From NCBI GenBank assembly GCA_040954595.2, contig CM082577.2:2418001-2482000 (forward strand): a stretch of DNA of 64,000 bases. The letters run 5' to 3'. This DNA is from Balanoglossus misakiensis. Taxonomy: Eukaryota; Hemichordata. The translations under genes were made by a program, and so were the position numbers. The notes below the pieces were generated by a model that saw nothing but the letters and a program-made list of their open reading frames with translations, did no database searches and had not been told where the DNA came from. Shown one piece after another: positions 41,946-54,483 of the stretch. Numbering within the stretch: position 1 is the first letter of the stretch; every line of letters starts with the position of its first letter.

Positions 41946-44900
41946 GTTGATAGTTTAGGGCTAGAGTATGTTTACACCTCGGTTAATCGTGTAACATTCC
42001 ACCCCTTATCGTTTGTAAGACGCAGTCTGTCATTGGCTAAGAGCGTGTCATTGGTTTTTAAAGAATTGTGTCGTTTTTCGAAAAGGAACGTTTTGTAGAG
42101 GTTAAATATGTCTAGATTTACTTGAATTTGTACATTGGTTGTATATAAAGACTAAAATGCAGTCATTTTGCGGTAAAATTATAAAAACTATACACAGCTG
42201 GAATAGATGATGACAACATTGAACCAATAGGGGTCTCCGACATATATTATTCTAATTTTCTGGTGACACTGCTTTATCACACAAACAGAATGCGCATGTA
42301 GTTCCATTTACAGGCGGCCGTAAGGTTATGTAAAACTGTCTTTGCCGATTTACGTACAGTGGGATGTTTGATTCATACTAACTGGAGAAAAATGCTTAAA
42401 ATAGGTGTTAACGAAGGAGTATATTTCAATTATTCCCTTTACGCATCTGAATTATCAGAAATTTAGTATGAAAACCTGGCTCCAATTATTTCCCCGAACC
42501 ACCAATCAGATGAACTGATGACGTCAATTGGCCTCGTTTTCGATATATAGGTTGGAGTATGTATTTATGTAAATGCCAGATATTACATGTATTTTCTTCT
42601 AGTTCAAATCTAAATGCTTTAGGGTAATACGCAGTCGGAAAGGACAGAGTTCGCGCGGTCAAGTCCAAAAACAACTTCCAATGAAAACAAATACACTGCG
42701 GAAATGGTGTAAAACTTGACGCGCCATACAGCCAGGAGAATAATCACCCTTTCTCTATAATTTATAAACAAATGTCCTTCAAGTTGTTTCGCAATGTCGC
42801 GCCCTATTAATTATTCTTTAAAATATGAACCAAAATTGTTAGTCTTATTTAAAATAATAATGTTGATTCATATTTTGCCAGATTTGAGCTATATGTACTT
42901 TATTTTGAATCAGAGCAAACGATCAGACATATTAAGAAATACGGGAATCACGTGAAAAGAGTTGGCCCTCGAACTTCTTGAACTTCCCGGGAAAATTACG
43001 GGATGGGGAGTGTGAAAACAACAAAATTGTAATAAGATGCCAATTACCCCTTTTCTTTAAAGAAAGAAATTTACCTTGTCAAACTGTTCGTGAGATTTTT
43101 TATATCCAGTTTAGGGCCTATATCTAGTTTAGATTTTTTTATTTCAGGCTATAAAGACTTGATCCCGTGAAGACTGAACGATTTCATGCGAATAGGCTGA
43201 ATGTGTACTGAGTCGTATTTTTATAAGAGTGTAGGCCTTTACATTAATTTGATTACTGCTGATGTTTTTTTCCATACAAAGATATTATGGATAGTATTGC
43301 TATTTTTTTCTGCAAAAGCCTTGAATCATACATTAAATAAATATCGTGCGAAAGAACACGTTTTCGCGGAAGGGTGAGCGAAAATTTCTGACCGTGACGA
43401 TCAGAACTTTTAAGTGGATAACATCTGGGGATAACGTGTGCTGCATGTGAAACAAAGCCAGCAAAATCGTAAGTCACATTGGAACTAAAAGAGCGCCCTC
43501 CTGTAATAAGTGCTTCTCAGTGAGACGCTACGTTCGCGTTCATTGCTTTTCTGTAAAATTGTAACATTTTACACATTTATACATGTAGATCGTCACTAGC
43601 TGTCTCGTGGAGTTATCTCTTATATCATTCAAAACATACGTGCGAGCAGCAACTACACTTTGTTTTTGTAAATTGGCCTTACCGACACGACCGAGAACAA
43701 ATTCAAACTGAACGTTACACTATGACGGCTTCAGTGGAACACCAACATTGCGCATATATTGGCGCTTTACAAAAATAATGATACGATACAATCAGAAGAG
43801 CAAAGTAGCATATCTTGTTTGACATTTTCACGTTTCATTCAAACATGTAAATTGATGGCTCCCAGTATAATAACGCATCGAAGACGCACCTGAACGACAA
43901 ACGTGCCATCCAGCGCTACTTACTCACGCACGTTTCTTTCTTTCGGGTGTGCCGTTATATTAGTTGCAGATTTATCACTGAAAGCGAATTTCTATTTTCT
44001 CTTTTCACCAAGAATCCTTTATTTACGGCAGGTTTATATGGCTAAAGTTAGCCTAACATATATTGGTGGCAGCGATCTCCAGAACTGCCACTTAGCAACG
44101 GTATGGCGGCATTTACTCGCACAAGTCTTCAGTCATTTTGCTGTCACTGATTTGGTTTTACTTTGATGCACTTGACCGTGACTTGACATAGTTACTCTTT
44201 AGAAATTTACGACTATCTTATGTTACCATGGCTCTGCATGACTTTTTTCCCGGAGGATCTTAACCTCCTTTCTCGAACAGATGATATCCAAAAACACGAA
44301 TGGGAGATATCACGACACCAGAGGGCGCGGTTACCCGTTTTTTTTCAGCGCGTGTAAACCATGGTTCCTCTATCACAACTCACAATAACTAACTTTACTT
44401 CACATTGAAGACATCATCCAGCAGACTTGGTGTGGTGAAGAAGCGATCACACCTCTCTATAGCAAAGTATGGTAGCAGTACGCATGCAGTTTTGAAACAG
44501 AAATCCTGGACAAAATGCTACTGAGACTTCAACTTACCAATCAGACATGTCCACACATGCCAACTGCAATTTCCCCCTTCACAAAACACGTCAGAGTAGA
44601 TTCCCTTGTGTAACCCTAAATCACAGGTAAAGAGAAATATAATCATATTCATTCCACACACTGTGCAGAGTGAGTGTCATATTTCAAGAATAAGCAGCAG
44701 AAGTGACATCAGACAATACAAAGACAATAAGACACAAAAGCCTTTGTTTTCCATTGTTTAAAGAAACAATGCAACTTTAATAAGCAAGTCACAACAGAAC
44801 CCTGACAAGGTGAAGTTTTATGTCTCATGTCCATTTGTAAATAGTCACCTTCCTTCCTCCCCTATTTTGAGCAACACAATACACAGGAAATATCTCAACA

Positions 44901-45232
44901 TAAATGCCACAGTTCGACACTAAAGACGAGGAAAAAAACAATATTCAGAAATAATTTATGTAAAGTACTCTGCACTCTTCTCATCCAAATCTTGTGTACA
45001 TGTACTACAAATCAGCACAAACATAAATCTATAAATAAATGTCATGGCAGAGCAGTTTGGATAATATTCACACATAATTGTAAAAGTCCAGTGACAAAGA
45101 ACCAAGTGGGTAGCATGTCCCTTTTATATTTTAACACAAAAATATATTTTGACAGTGACAATAGAATTAAAGCTACAAAATATATGCCACAGAATCCAAG
45201 AACTATTTCACAGTAAATTCTTTCCAGTGATC
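41946..45232. other. Spacer between PRKAR1 and SHMT
   Basis: About 3.3 kb without a recognisable gene. The part next to 41946 should contain the PRKAR1 promoter. GAGGGCGC-type motifs occur at 43491 and 44316. The longest open frames show no homology. Confidence 0.55.
44316..44330 (+). promoter_or_regulatory. CTCF-like site
   Basis: ACACCAGAGGGCGCG matches all but the first base of the core CCACCAGAGGGCGC and lies between two genes. It is the best of several such motifs in the window. Motif match only. Confidence 0.4.
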
Positions 45233-45587
45233 CTTAAAGGGACAAAGTCTCTCTCTCGCTGCCCTTTTTTTCATTAATTATATTTGATACAAGACGCCGT
45301 TTGTTATTCTACATGTGGATATATGGTGAATGAACGTTCAACCACACACAACTTCCATCCCTCTTATAGACAGGAGAGTGAAAAACTCGCCAAAATGAAT
45401 AATCGTTCTTTACCATTTATTCATTTTGGGCGAGTTTTTACTCTCATATCATACAAGTGGGATGGAAGTTTTGTGTGGTTGAACGTTGATTCACTATATA
45501 TCCACATGTACATTAACATAAACAGTGTCTTGTATCAAACATTTTTAATGGAAATGGGGCAGCTGGAGAGAGACTTTGTCCCTTTAA
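45233..45587. mobile_element. Foldback/MITE-like element, about 355 bp
   Basis: The whole segment is a long imperfect inverted repeat. Ends CTTAAAGGGACAAAGTCTC and GAGACTTTGTCCCTTTAA match, and inner arms carry CTACATGTGGATATAT, GTTCAACCACACA, ACTTCCATCC and AACTCGCC with their inverses, around a centre of about 13 bases near 45400. It has no coding capacity. It lies just downstream of the SHMT coding region. Confidence 0.8.
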
Positions 45588-45593
45588 ATAGAG

Positions 45594-45599
45594 TTTATT
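45594..45599 (-). promoter_or_regulatory. Poly(A) signal candidate, SHMT
   Basis: Minus-strand AATAAA 577 bases after the SHMT stop codon. Cleavage would then fall inside the foldback element, so transcripts may end in its terminal repeat. Confidence 0.4.
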
Positions 45600-46175
45600 A
45601 CAACTTCTTGTAATGTGCCTAAATATTTTTTTCAAAGTCAGTGTTGACAAGATTTGATGCATTTGACTGTCAGCTGTATGATATGCCCGCCCATGCCAGT
45701 ACAATGTACAAAAGAAAATGTCTACAGAATGGAAGAAAACTAAACTATTTACTCTAATCTCATTGCTACAGTATGTCATGCAACCATAAAACAACCTCTC
45801 CTAATCTCCAGACACCGAAAAACTCCAGCTTTCTTGGTTGAAACTTCTTCATATGTTATATTTCATTTCACCAGCACTACATTCTAAAACAGAATGACCT
45901 TTTTTTTAGCCATACCTGAAATTTGAAATTCAAGATTTACCCCATACATTCCATTAATTCTCCCCCTGTCCTGCCCTCCCCCACCACGATGGAATTATTG
46001 GTTTTCGCACAGAGAACCCCCAAAATGCTGTTCCTTGAAATAGTCTGAATAAATTACTAGTTTCCAAGGCAATATAGTGAGAATGATTTGAACATAATAA
46101 TCTGGGTTCTCAGAGAGCATGTGATACACTTCTATGTTATCATCATCATCATCATGAAATGGTGAAACCTCGGTT

Positions 46176-47855
46176 TCAAGGGAGAGTTTCTCCTGGCAGT
46201 GGGAATTGCACGGCAAAAGCCTCGACCTCCTCTCGCAAGGCTGCCACTTTCTCTTGGAAGATGGGGTCATTGTACAGAGTGTTCTTGAACTCCTTCAGCA
46301 TAGGACCAGATGAGGCTGCCTTGACCTCCTGTGTCAGCTGTATTCCTGAAAATGAAAATGAAGAAAGAAAAGTCTGCATTAGAAAAATGTGTTTAAAAAA
46401 ATCAAAAGAATTCTGAATTTGCGATAATTTTATTTCCTTCACCCATATCAAGAGATGAACATGTTTTAGCAAACTACAGGTCATATCAAAATATGTTCCA
46501 CACATAGAAATTACACACAGAAAGGTAACCAAGATTTGGAGTAGACTGCTTGTTTACCTCTATGGATAAACTCCACCACCTTCACAAAGTGGTCATTTTT
46601 AAACTTCCTCGACGTCAGCGCAGGTGTACCCAGACGAAGACCACCTGGTTTCAGGGCACTCTTGTCTCCAGGACAGGTGTTCTTGTTGCAGGCGATGGAC
46701 ACCGCTTCCAGAACCTTCTCTGCTCGGTTGCCGTCAAGACCGATGGGTCGTAGGTCAAGCAAGACCAGGTGATTGTCAGTTCCGCCTGTAAATGCGAGAC
46801 AAACATGAAAAATGTCTATCAACACCAGAAGTGTAAGATTTTGGATTTGTTATCATTATTTCACAAATACAACCCACAATACTTTATTTGTCCAAGGTCA
46901 AACATGAACAACATATAGGGTGCTGGCTACTGAATTAGGCTCATGTGATGCCTCATGACTGTGTCATGTGTGCAGGTCAAAGTTCAGAGGTCAGTTGGCT
47001 GGCGAGTTGAAAAACAAAGAGATGCTAGTACAACAGAAGATAGAGATGTGATTCTGGAATAAGGGAGACTGACCAGTTGCAATTGTGTATCCCTTGGCAA
47101 CAAGTTCGTTAGCCATGGTCTTGGCGTTGCTCAGAACCTGTTCGGAGTACGCACGGAAAGATGGCCTCTTGGCTTGCTGCAGTGCCACGGCAATAGCTGT
47201 AGGTGGAAGCAATAAAAATATTAATTTTCAGATACTGGAATCATGTAGTATGTAAAGTCTTGTGAGGTACCTGCATTTTTTGCAATCGCTACATGAAGAA
47301 AATAAATCTGATAAATAAACTTCTCGGGTATTGTCTTGGAGAGTAAAACAGATCGGACAGGATAGGATAAATACAAGCACATACCTCCAATAGCGTGATT
47401 GTGGGGTCCGCCTTGTAACCCTGGAAACAAAGCCGTGTTGATCTTGTCTGCGAGATCATACATCACTTTCTGTCCGTTGCTCAGTACCTTCCTTACCCCT
47501 GAAATGTTAAATGTTCATTTAGTCCCATAGTGAGCAAAAGTGTTCAATCAAAGTGTACCAGCATACTTTGAATACATTTCAGGTGGCTGGAACCCCCCCC
47601 CCCCCAAATGAATTTATGACTCACCCTTCCTGTAGAAAATCATTCCAGCTCTGGGCCCACGCAGAGTCTTGTGAGTTGTCGTGGTTACGATGTCGCAGTG
47701 CTCAAACGGGCCTGGAATGACCTTGGCAGCCACCAGGCCACTGATGTGTGCCATGTCTGCCATCAGCAGAGAGCCATTCTCCTCCGCAATGGAGTGCATG
47801 GTGTCATATTCTATGTGCCTGGAGTAACAGCTGACACCTGTGGAAAATAAACAAA

Positions 47856-47910
<55 letters not shown>

Positions 47911-49075
47911 AAATAAACTGTTTACATATGAAATGCATATGGCCAGACTATTAAACAAAAATACATGCACTGTCACTATCTATATTCTCTCACCTGCAAT
48001 GATCAATTTGGGTTTGAAGAGATTGGCACTCTCACGCAGCTTCTGATAATCTATCAGCCCGGTCTCCGGGTTGACTTTGTACGGCATCGACTCAAAGAAA
48101 ATGGACGTGGCCGAGATTTTCTTCTTCTCGGTGAAGAATCCGTGCGTCAAATGTCCGCCGTCTGGCAAGTCCAAACCCATGATGCGTCCATGGGGTTCCA
48201 CAACACCGGTGTAGACAGCAAAGTTTGCGGGCGACCCGGAATAAGGCTGGACGTTGACCCCCCACTTCTCCGGATCCAAATCGTAGAGATCCAAAGCTCT
48301 CTTCTGGGTAAGTCTCTCAATGTCATCAATCACTTCGTTTCCACCATAGTATCTACAATTAAACAACAAAAAAATCTAAAATTTGACTTGTGTCTTTTAA
48401 ACGTCACAATCGACAAAAGATCTTGGCTTATCACAATTCCAGCCATTGAAATTGTTATCATAACTTTACATTGACTAAACCTTACAAAGTTACATAAACT
48501 GACAAAAACACGCATTGGTAGCCACTGATTAGCACCTATATATCAATCACATGCCACAAGCAGTCAGTGATGTAAGCACCTCTTTTCATTCAGTCACGCA
48601 ACATTTCCTGTGTTTTTTTCAAAATCACTCCCTACCTTTTGTTTTTGCTTTTGTACATCAGACACAAAAAACTTTAGACTGACTAGTAGCACAAGATGTT
48701 GAAACGTGCATCTCATCAAAGTCTCCTCATGCACTTTCATGTGTCAAATAACTGAAAGATTGGGAGGACTGTCTTTTTTTTCTAAAAATCTGTCCCTGAG
48801 GTGTCTACTACCTCAATTTTCGTGCCGGCTTACCTGACACCTGGGTAACCCTCGGAATACTTGTTATTGAGGCAGGACCCCAAAGTCTGCAAAACCGCTT
48901 TACTGGCAAAATTCTCCGACGCAATGAGTTCAAGTCCTCGCTTCTGGCGCGTCCTCTCCTTGAGCAGAAGTTCGTACATTTCGGGGTCGTCTTCGCTGAG
49001 GGGGTCCTGAAGGGTCCACTCCTCTTCTTGGCCGTTGATTTTGTCATAGCTTGGTTTTTCCGATTTGTCTTCCAT
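46176..49075 (-). CDS. SHMT1: Serine hydroxymethyltransferase, cytosolic type
   Basis: PLP enzyme that interconverts serine plus tetrahydrofolate with glycine plus methylene-tetrahydrofolate, feeding one-carbon metabolism. Exons in gene order: 49075-48834, 48352-47994, 47837-47625, 47498-47385, 47196-47074, 46785-46558, 46345-46176; 482 residues (human SHMT1 483). Conserved blocks: [95 protein letters not shown]-like [13 protein letters not shown]. The PLP lysine is Lys257 in [10 protein letters not shown], the same number as in human SHMT1. No mitochondrial presequence is visible. The start ATG is the first nucleotide of its exon, just after CTGGCAG, so the 5' UTR must come from an upstream exon, probably the one ending at 50331. 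Confidence 0.96.
47846..47916. repeat. AAAT tetranucleotide microsatellite in SHMT intron
   Basis: About 16 AAAT units lie immediately beside the acceptor of the 47837-47625 exon, so the repeat occupies the polypyrimidine/branch region of that intron (TTTA on the coding strand). Confidence 0.9.
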
Positions 49076-50330
49076 CTGCCAGATAAAATGGATGATGATC
49101 CCATGGTGAATCAGTGGATTTTGCCAAGGTTGGGGAACACTGGTTAGTGATTTTGGAACCAGTCATAACATGGACTACACTGATATACCAAGGGGATCCC
49201 CAGTAAAATGACTGGGGAACGCTGGTAACATTTACTCATGAAATATGATAAATTTATTGATTTGTACATTAATGATCACCCGATACAATCATTTGGCCAT
49301 GCTTCAGATAAGATAACCTATGATATCATTCAACTTCTGGTGATGTTTTTTTTGTGAACCCTTAACCTTTTGGTGCGTACTTGTGTAGATTGATAAAAAC
49401 AGTTATTTTTAAGAGACTTGTCAATGTGCTACATGAAATTTTGATATCTTTATTGATTGAATCAGCTTTTGAAAACAATTCTGCGTATACAACAAATACC
49501 AAAGTATTTCGTGGGCTGAATTAATATGACAGAAACAAAGAAAATCTAACTAGCAAGGCATACCTATCTCAGTCTACCTGGCGTATGTGTAAAAATCCCT
49601 GGTTGTGTAACATGCATTTATTTACATACTAATGTGAACACTTCATTCAATTACATTTGAGAATAAAACAAACCACACAATAAAAGACAGATGTAGAGTT
49701 TCTCAGAAAATTCCAATGAGCTGTACCAAAAAGCAGTACAGACATATTCCTAGTTCAAGGCTATAAAGTAAGGACAAAGTTTTCACGTGTTTCGAGAAGC
49801 TGTAATTGAGCGGTGTTCAGCTTCCATTTGCGAAGTCCAAAACATTTCACCTTGTGTGTTACAAAATTAAACTTTGTACTGTAGTCTGTAGATCGTGGAA
49901 GTACATTCGCAAGTTCAACCTTGAACTGAAAACGCGCGCCTTTTCTCCACGTTTCTGGTAGTGGAAATCGAGACTGAGTTTTTGGCGCATGTCAGTCACT
50001 CCGCACAGTTATGTCACAAGCTGACAGATGAAGATATCAACAACAAGACGCTTTATACCACGGGCCGATTTTTTTTTCTTTGCGGCAACATTCATAACAC
50101 GAGGCGGGCAAATTGTAGTTTGGTGTCCTTGTGTACCAACTTACATGTATTATGCACGTTGTCCTTGACTCAACTGAATGAATCCATGCGTACCGATCAC
50201 ACTCACAGGCGAACGTCACTCACGTGTTTGTCTGAATCTATTTTTTATCTCATTAAAAATCATCTATTAATGATTAAACAGTTTCGCATTGCTGGCGATC
50301 GTTTGACGGAATGTGTTTACTTTCACTTAC
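49076..50330 (-). other. Putative SHMT intron 1
   Basis: Non-coding AT-rich sequence between the first coding exon and the probable 5' UTR exon. No other feature recognised. Confidence 0.5.
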
Positions 50331-50440
50331 CTTGACACGTTTTACTACGAGCGGTCTATGTACGGCTGATGTCTACCCGGCAACTCAACTGCGGCCAGCT
50401 GTAGCAACTTCCTACTCGACGGATGATGAAACACTGAAAA
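50331..50440 (-). other. Probable non-coding first exon of SHMT
   Basis: A canonical donor (AAG before GTAAGTG) ends at 50331 on the minus strand, upstream of the SHMT start exon whose ATG directly follows an acceptor. The right boundary (transcription start) is a guess. No start codon in the SHMT frame is needed here. Confidence 0.45.
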
Positions 50441-51372
50441 GGCGCGCTGATGGTTGAGCTGTTGTTGTTATACTCGGCTCTCTATCACGTGATGTTCACC
50501 TGATTATAGATTCGGAACCAATCACCGGCTAAATCATTCTAATGTATCGGTGACCTGAAACATGTTGACCCCAGCCGTGGTTCTGATACATTCTTGGCTG
50601 TTGGGGGCGCACCATGTACCATGTACGAACAGTTCAACGCAGGGCAAAAAAAATACTGAGTTAGGGCATGGCACAGTCGCACGCCTACAGTACCGGAGAC
50701 CGGTACGTGGGACGGTCTAGAAACTGGAATTTAATGCGTGGTGACTTAGACGAGAGACTACAAGACGTTGAACGAAATAATATATTCAATAAAATTACAA
50801 AATGTACATATAGGCCTACATGTAGAAAGATATATACATGTACACATTATGCTTTCATCATGAATTACTTTCGAAGAATAATACCTATAAAGTTAATTTT
50901 AAAGCAAAAATTCCGTGAAATCTTGAAATTTATATAATATTTTGAGTTAATAACGAATAAAAAGGAATAATGTATGTACATGTTTACATAATCTTCTGAG
51001 GAATAAACAACTTACAGAAAAAAATCCCTGTGGGCCGATGTGTGGCTAATATTGAATCTTTACTGACAACTTATTGGGCCAATTAATGTCACAAACGTGA
51101 CCAGAGTCAATATTGCCCCAAACATTTTACATGAGTTGAATGAGAGTTTGTAGAGCGATCGCTCCACGTGTCAATCGCTCTGTTGATTCCTCTATAAGAA
51201 AAAAATCTACTTTTTTACTTAAAATAAAAACAAAATGCTTAAATGGTAGACGAACAGTATCGAACCGGTGTCAGAGTTGATCATGTTCATAATGCATTAG
51301 TGAATATTGCATTTTTTTGCTTTTCCCAGGCCGGCCCTTGGAACGAAGGGTGCTACCCCGGCTCCGGGGGTG
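50441..51372. other. Spacer between SHMT and the unnamed gene
   Basis: Should hold the SHMT promoter and the 3' UTR of the unnamed gene. No canonical minus-strand poly(A) hexamer was noticed near 51373. Confidence 0.5.
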
Positions 51373-54300
51373 CTACACCCCGGACATGGGGCTGGTACTG
51401 GTGTCGGAGTCTCCTGATCTTGAAAGTATTCTTCTGACAGAGTTGCGGTTTTGTTTCACTTTGTATGTTCTGACCCAGGGCACCACGTCATTCCGGCTTC
51501 CCTGTCTGCTCGACAGACTGGGTTCATCGTTGGCATACTCGTGAGATACTTTGACTATCCCCGGCCAGTAGTTCGGTTCGTGCATCCATTTGTCTGCCGA
51601 GAAAAAAAATGAATCAAACATTAACACAAAATGAAGTGAAAAGTCGAATTTAATGACAGCGAACAGGTCTGTATAACCTTTTATTGAAGATACAGGCGAG
51701 AACTTAACATTTCCAATCCAATTTTTACGGTCGCAATAAAATGATGTTGAGAATAATTTCGTTCGATTTTTGGCGCGCGTGTGGGGGTAGTGTCGTTTGG
51801 TCGACATACTTTGTGAATTGTTGTCACACAAGTGTTGTTCGAGAAGTTGGCAGACAATACCAGAATGGAGCGGTATGCATGGGTAGCACTTGTCCATGCT
51901 GACAGAAAGGCTGAAAGGACGTCGTCTGTCACAAGAATTTGCCACCGAATATTAAAGTAGCCGTATGTACGTGTCACCGATAATGCGTTTTGGTATTCAG
52001 TAAAGTGTAGGGCCTGAGATAGGTTGGCGCGGTTTCAATTGGCTGAACTTGAATGAACTGACTATAATGTGGAAAATGTCGGTCATTTGCATCTCTCGCC
52101 AAAGAATATAAGACAGTATTAGTTTACATGGTCATCATTTAATCCCAACGGCGTTTTTCCTCTCAACTAAACGGTTCAGTATCTGCGCATAGTAAGGCCA
52201 TTGTAAGCGCACTTTACGCCGTCTGCTTTGATAAGATCGGTCCGCCGTTATCCATACACACGGGACAAGGGGACGCTTTCAATCCCATCCCTCGAAACAT
52301 GTTTGACCCCAATTGTGTTGCAGGGAGAAAATAGAACGCCTGATTGTACGCTTTCTCCGTCGCGTCCCATCGTCTCTTGATAGACGTTGTCCAGCCAGTA
52401 CAAGAAAGCTAAACGTTGAGTGATTTTATGTGGTGAAATAACAAACAGTGCTGGCAAAAAAAAGAGTTATTAAAATCGGAAGGGGTTCAGTGTGTGCTTT
52501 CAATTTGCAACAGAGACTATGTATGGCCAGAATCGTCATTGTCCGTTGACAATTGAATTGCCAGGAATCGGTCACCCGACCTAACAGTTCAGTTTTAATT
52601 TGCTGTGATTTGATTTGATTTCTTTTATCGTCAGTTGAAGGCACGTCCGTCAGTCATGTCAGTGTTAAACCGCAATTTTACCTGACATTTCGACAAACTA
52701 TAGAGAGAAGAACAAGAAGAGTTATTGGTTGAAAAACAAGCGGTTTAACAATACCAGAAAACAACGGAATTTAGAACTATACTGCACCCATAAACTGGAC
52801 TAAATCAAGATACTTCATTGTAAGATTAACATTATTCAAGCGGCCGCTTTGATTGGTTGAAAAGTAAACTGCCGTGCACTCACGTGGTCTGATCATTCGC
52901 CCAGTATCGGCAATATCCTCGTCTTTGTCCACTTTCGAAGGTGCAAGCTCTACGTTTAACGGCGAGATGACAAAAGGCTCATCAGGCTGAGGGGAAGAAA
53001 AGAATACGTGGTCCGGTTAATTACTATACCACCCTTATTAAGAACAGTAGCGTATTTAAAGGGACATTAGCTGTGTCTTTTGGCTTTATTTTCAGTATTT
53101 TGTTCTGTGTACCAACTACAATTTCTTGTTCTACTCCAAACAGAAACAAGAAACTGCAGTAGATACACAAAACTGATATACTGAAAACATGCGAAAAGTT
53201 ACAGTAAATCACACGGTGTGGTGATTTGACAGTTAAATGCCAGGAAGACGTCAGACAGTTAAATTTCATTGTGGCGATTGATGCGGAGAGACCGTTACTT
53301 CCCATCAAATGCAAGTAAGGTCATTTGAAACCTGACCATAAATTGGCCGTAGTTACAGCTGAATTGAAAAACACACATCTTCACAATCAATAGCTGTAAA
53401 GCTGCACAAAACAGATAAAAAAAACATTATCGATTTCGAGAATGAAACTACAAACCCAATATTTCATTCAACAATGATCAAGTCAATTATGGCCTGGAAT
53501 GCTGTTTTGGTGTTGCCGTTGTCTGGTCCACGGTCACTCCACAATGATGAAGCGACCGTGACTGGTCCTACCCTCCGAAAAAAAAGCGAATTGAAATACC
53601 ACTGCTCGCTTTTACAGTACAGACCATGTATACTGGGTTCTGTGTGACCCGAACAAGGGAATAATGTCAAGGAACCAAGGTTGATAAACAGTGACAAACA
53701 ACTATTTGATAAGCACAGGCCACAAATTTCGTGACAGCTTTATCGCATTTGACCGTGCTAATCCAACTTGAGAATGGAAATATCGATTTCCCGCTCGTTT
53801 AGTAAGCACGGGAGACAGCCGACAGAACACGGCATGTTTGTCGAATAGCAAAGAATCCCAGAGACGGAAGCAAAATAGAACGACACGACTGTTTCTATGC
53901 GACTTCCAAGAGCACACGACCCATAAAAATAGATTTCCAAGTCGGCCAAGATTTTGGAGCAGTAACTTTACAGTTAAAACGTGTATTGTAATTTGATACC
54001 TAATTTTATGAAATATTGGAATGTGTATTTTCTTAAATCGCGTAATACTTATAATGGACCATTTGTGACTTATGGGCACTTCACCCGTAAGTCTATGGCA
54101 ACATAGAAACGACATGCCAAAATCCTCCTGGAAGAAAGGTTATGTGGGCTCACCTCTCGAACTCGTGCTCTAGATCTGCTACTCCCAGCTGACCACCTCA
54201 GCTTTGTCGGCTGGGGTAGGGCCTGCAGGCTTCGTTTTGTCTGGTCCCGGACAGTCGGGTACGTCCTGTCTATGGTGACCACGGTCGGGCATTTGGGCAG

Positions 54301-54483
54301 TCTTCTGCGGCTGGACTGGCTTCGGACGCTCTGGTTAGTGATCAGCTGGGTGGTTTTCAGCGAGGCGCACAGGTGGTGTTGGTACCCCTCCTCGTCGTTT
54401 ACCGCCGGTATGCAGCGGTTCAGCGTGGTCTGTCTCGCCATACCGGTGATCACCTGCCTGTCCACTCCAAGTGCGCCGTACAT
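51373..54483 (-). CDS. Unrecognised basic 217-residue protein, three exons
   Basis: I do not recognise this protein. Exons in gene order: 54483-54154, 52986-52884, 51593-51373. Phases agree (0, then 1) and boundaries are canonical: donors GTGAGC and GTGAGTG, acceptors CCCCTCAG and CTCGGCAG. The start is the first ATG after an in-frame stop at 54526. Exon 1 encodes a basic, Ser/Thr/Arg-rich region (SQSSRRRLPK, SSRSRAR). Exon 2 is an acidic-to-neutral linker (EPFVISPLNVELAPSKVDKD). Exon 3 carries the most structured-looking motif, HKWMHEPNYWPG, then EYANDEPSLSSRQGS and a basic tail ending SPMSGV. No signal peptide, membrane segment or zinc-binding pattern. The length and three small exons would fit a lineage-specific or fast-evolving gene; function unknown. 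Confidence 0.6.
53055..53195. mobile_element. MITE/SINE-like element, family B copy 1
   Basis: Starts TTTAAAGGGACA and shares with the element at 55477 the blocks TATTTTG, ACTACA(A/G)TTTCTTGTTCTAC and ACTATACT-like/GAAAACA. It lies in intron 1 of the unnamed gene. Ends are approximate. Confidence 0.5.

Noticed and set aside
45284-45613. 109-codon plus-strand open frame in the foldback element
   Set aside because: It lies entirely in the inverted-repeat DNA and has no similarity to a transposase.
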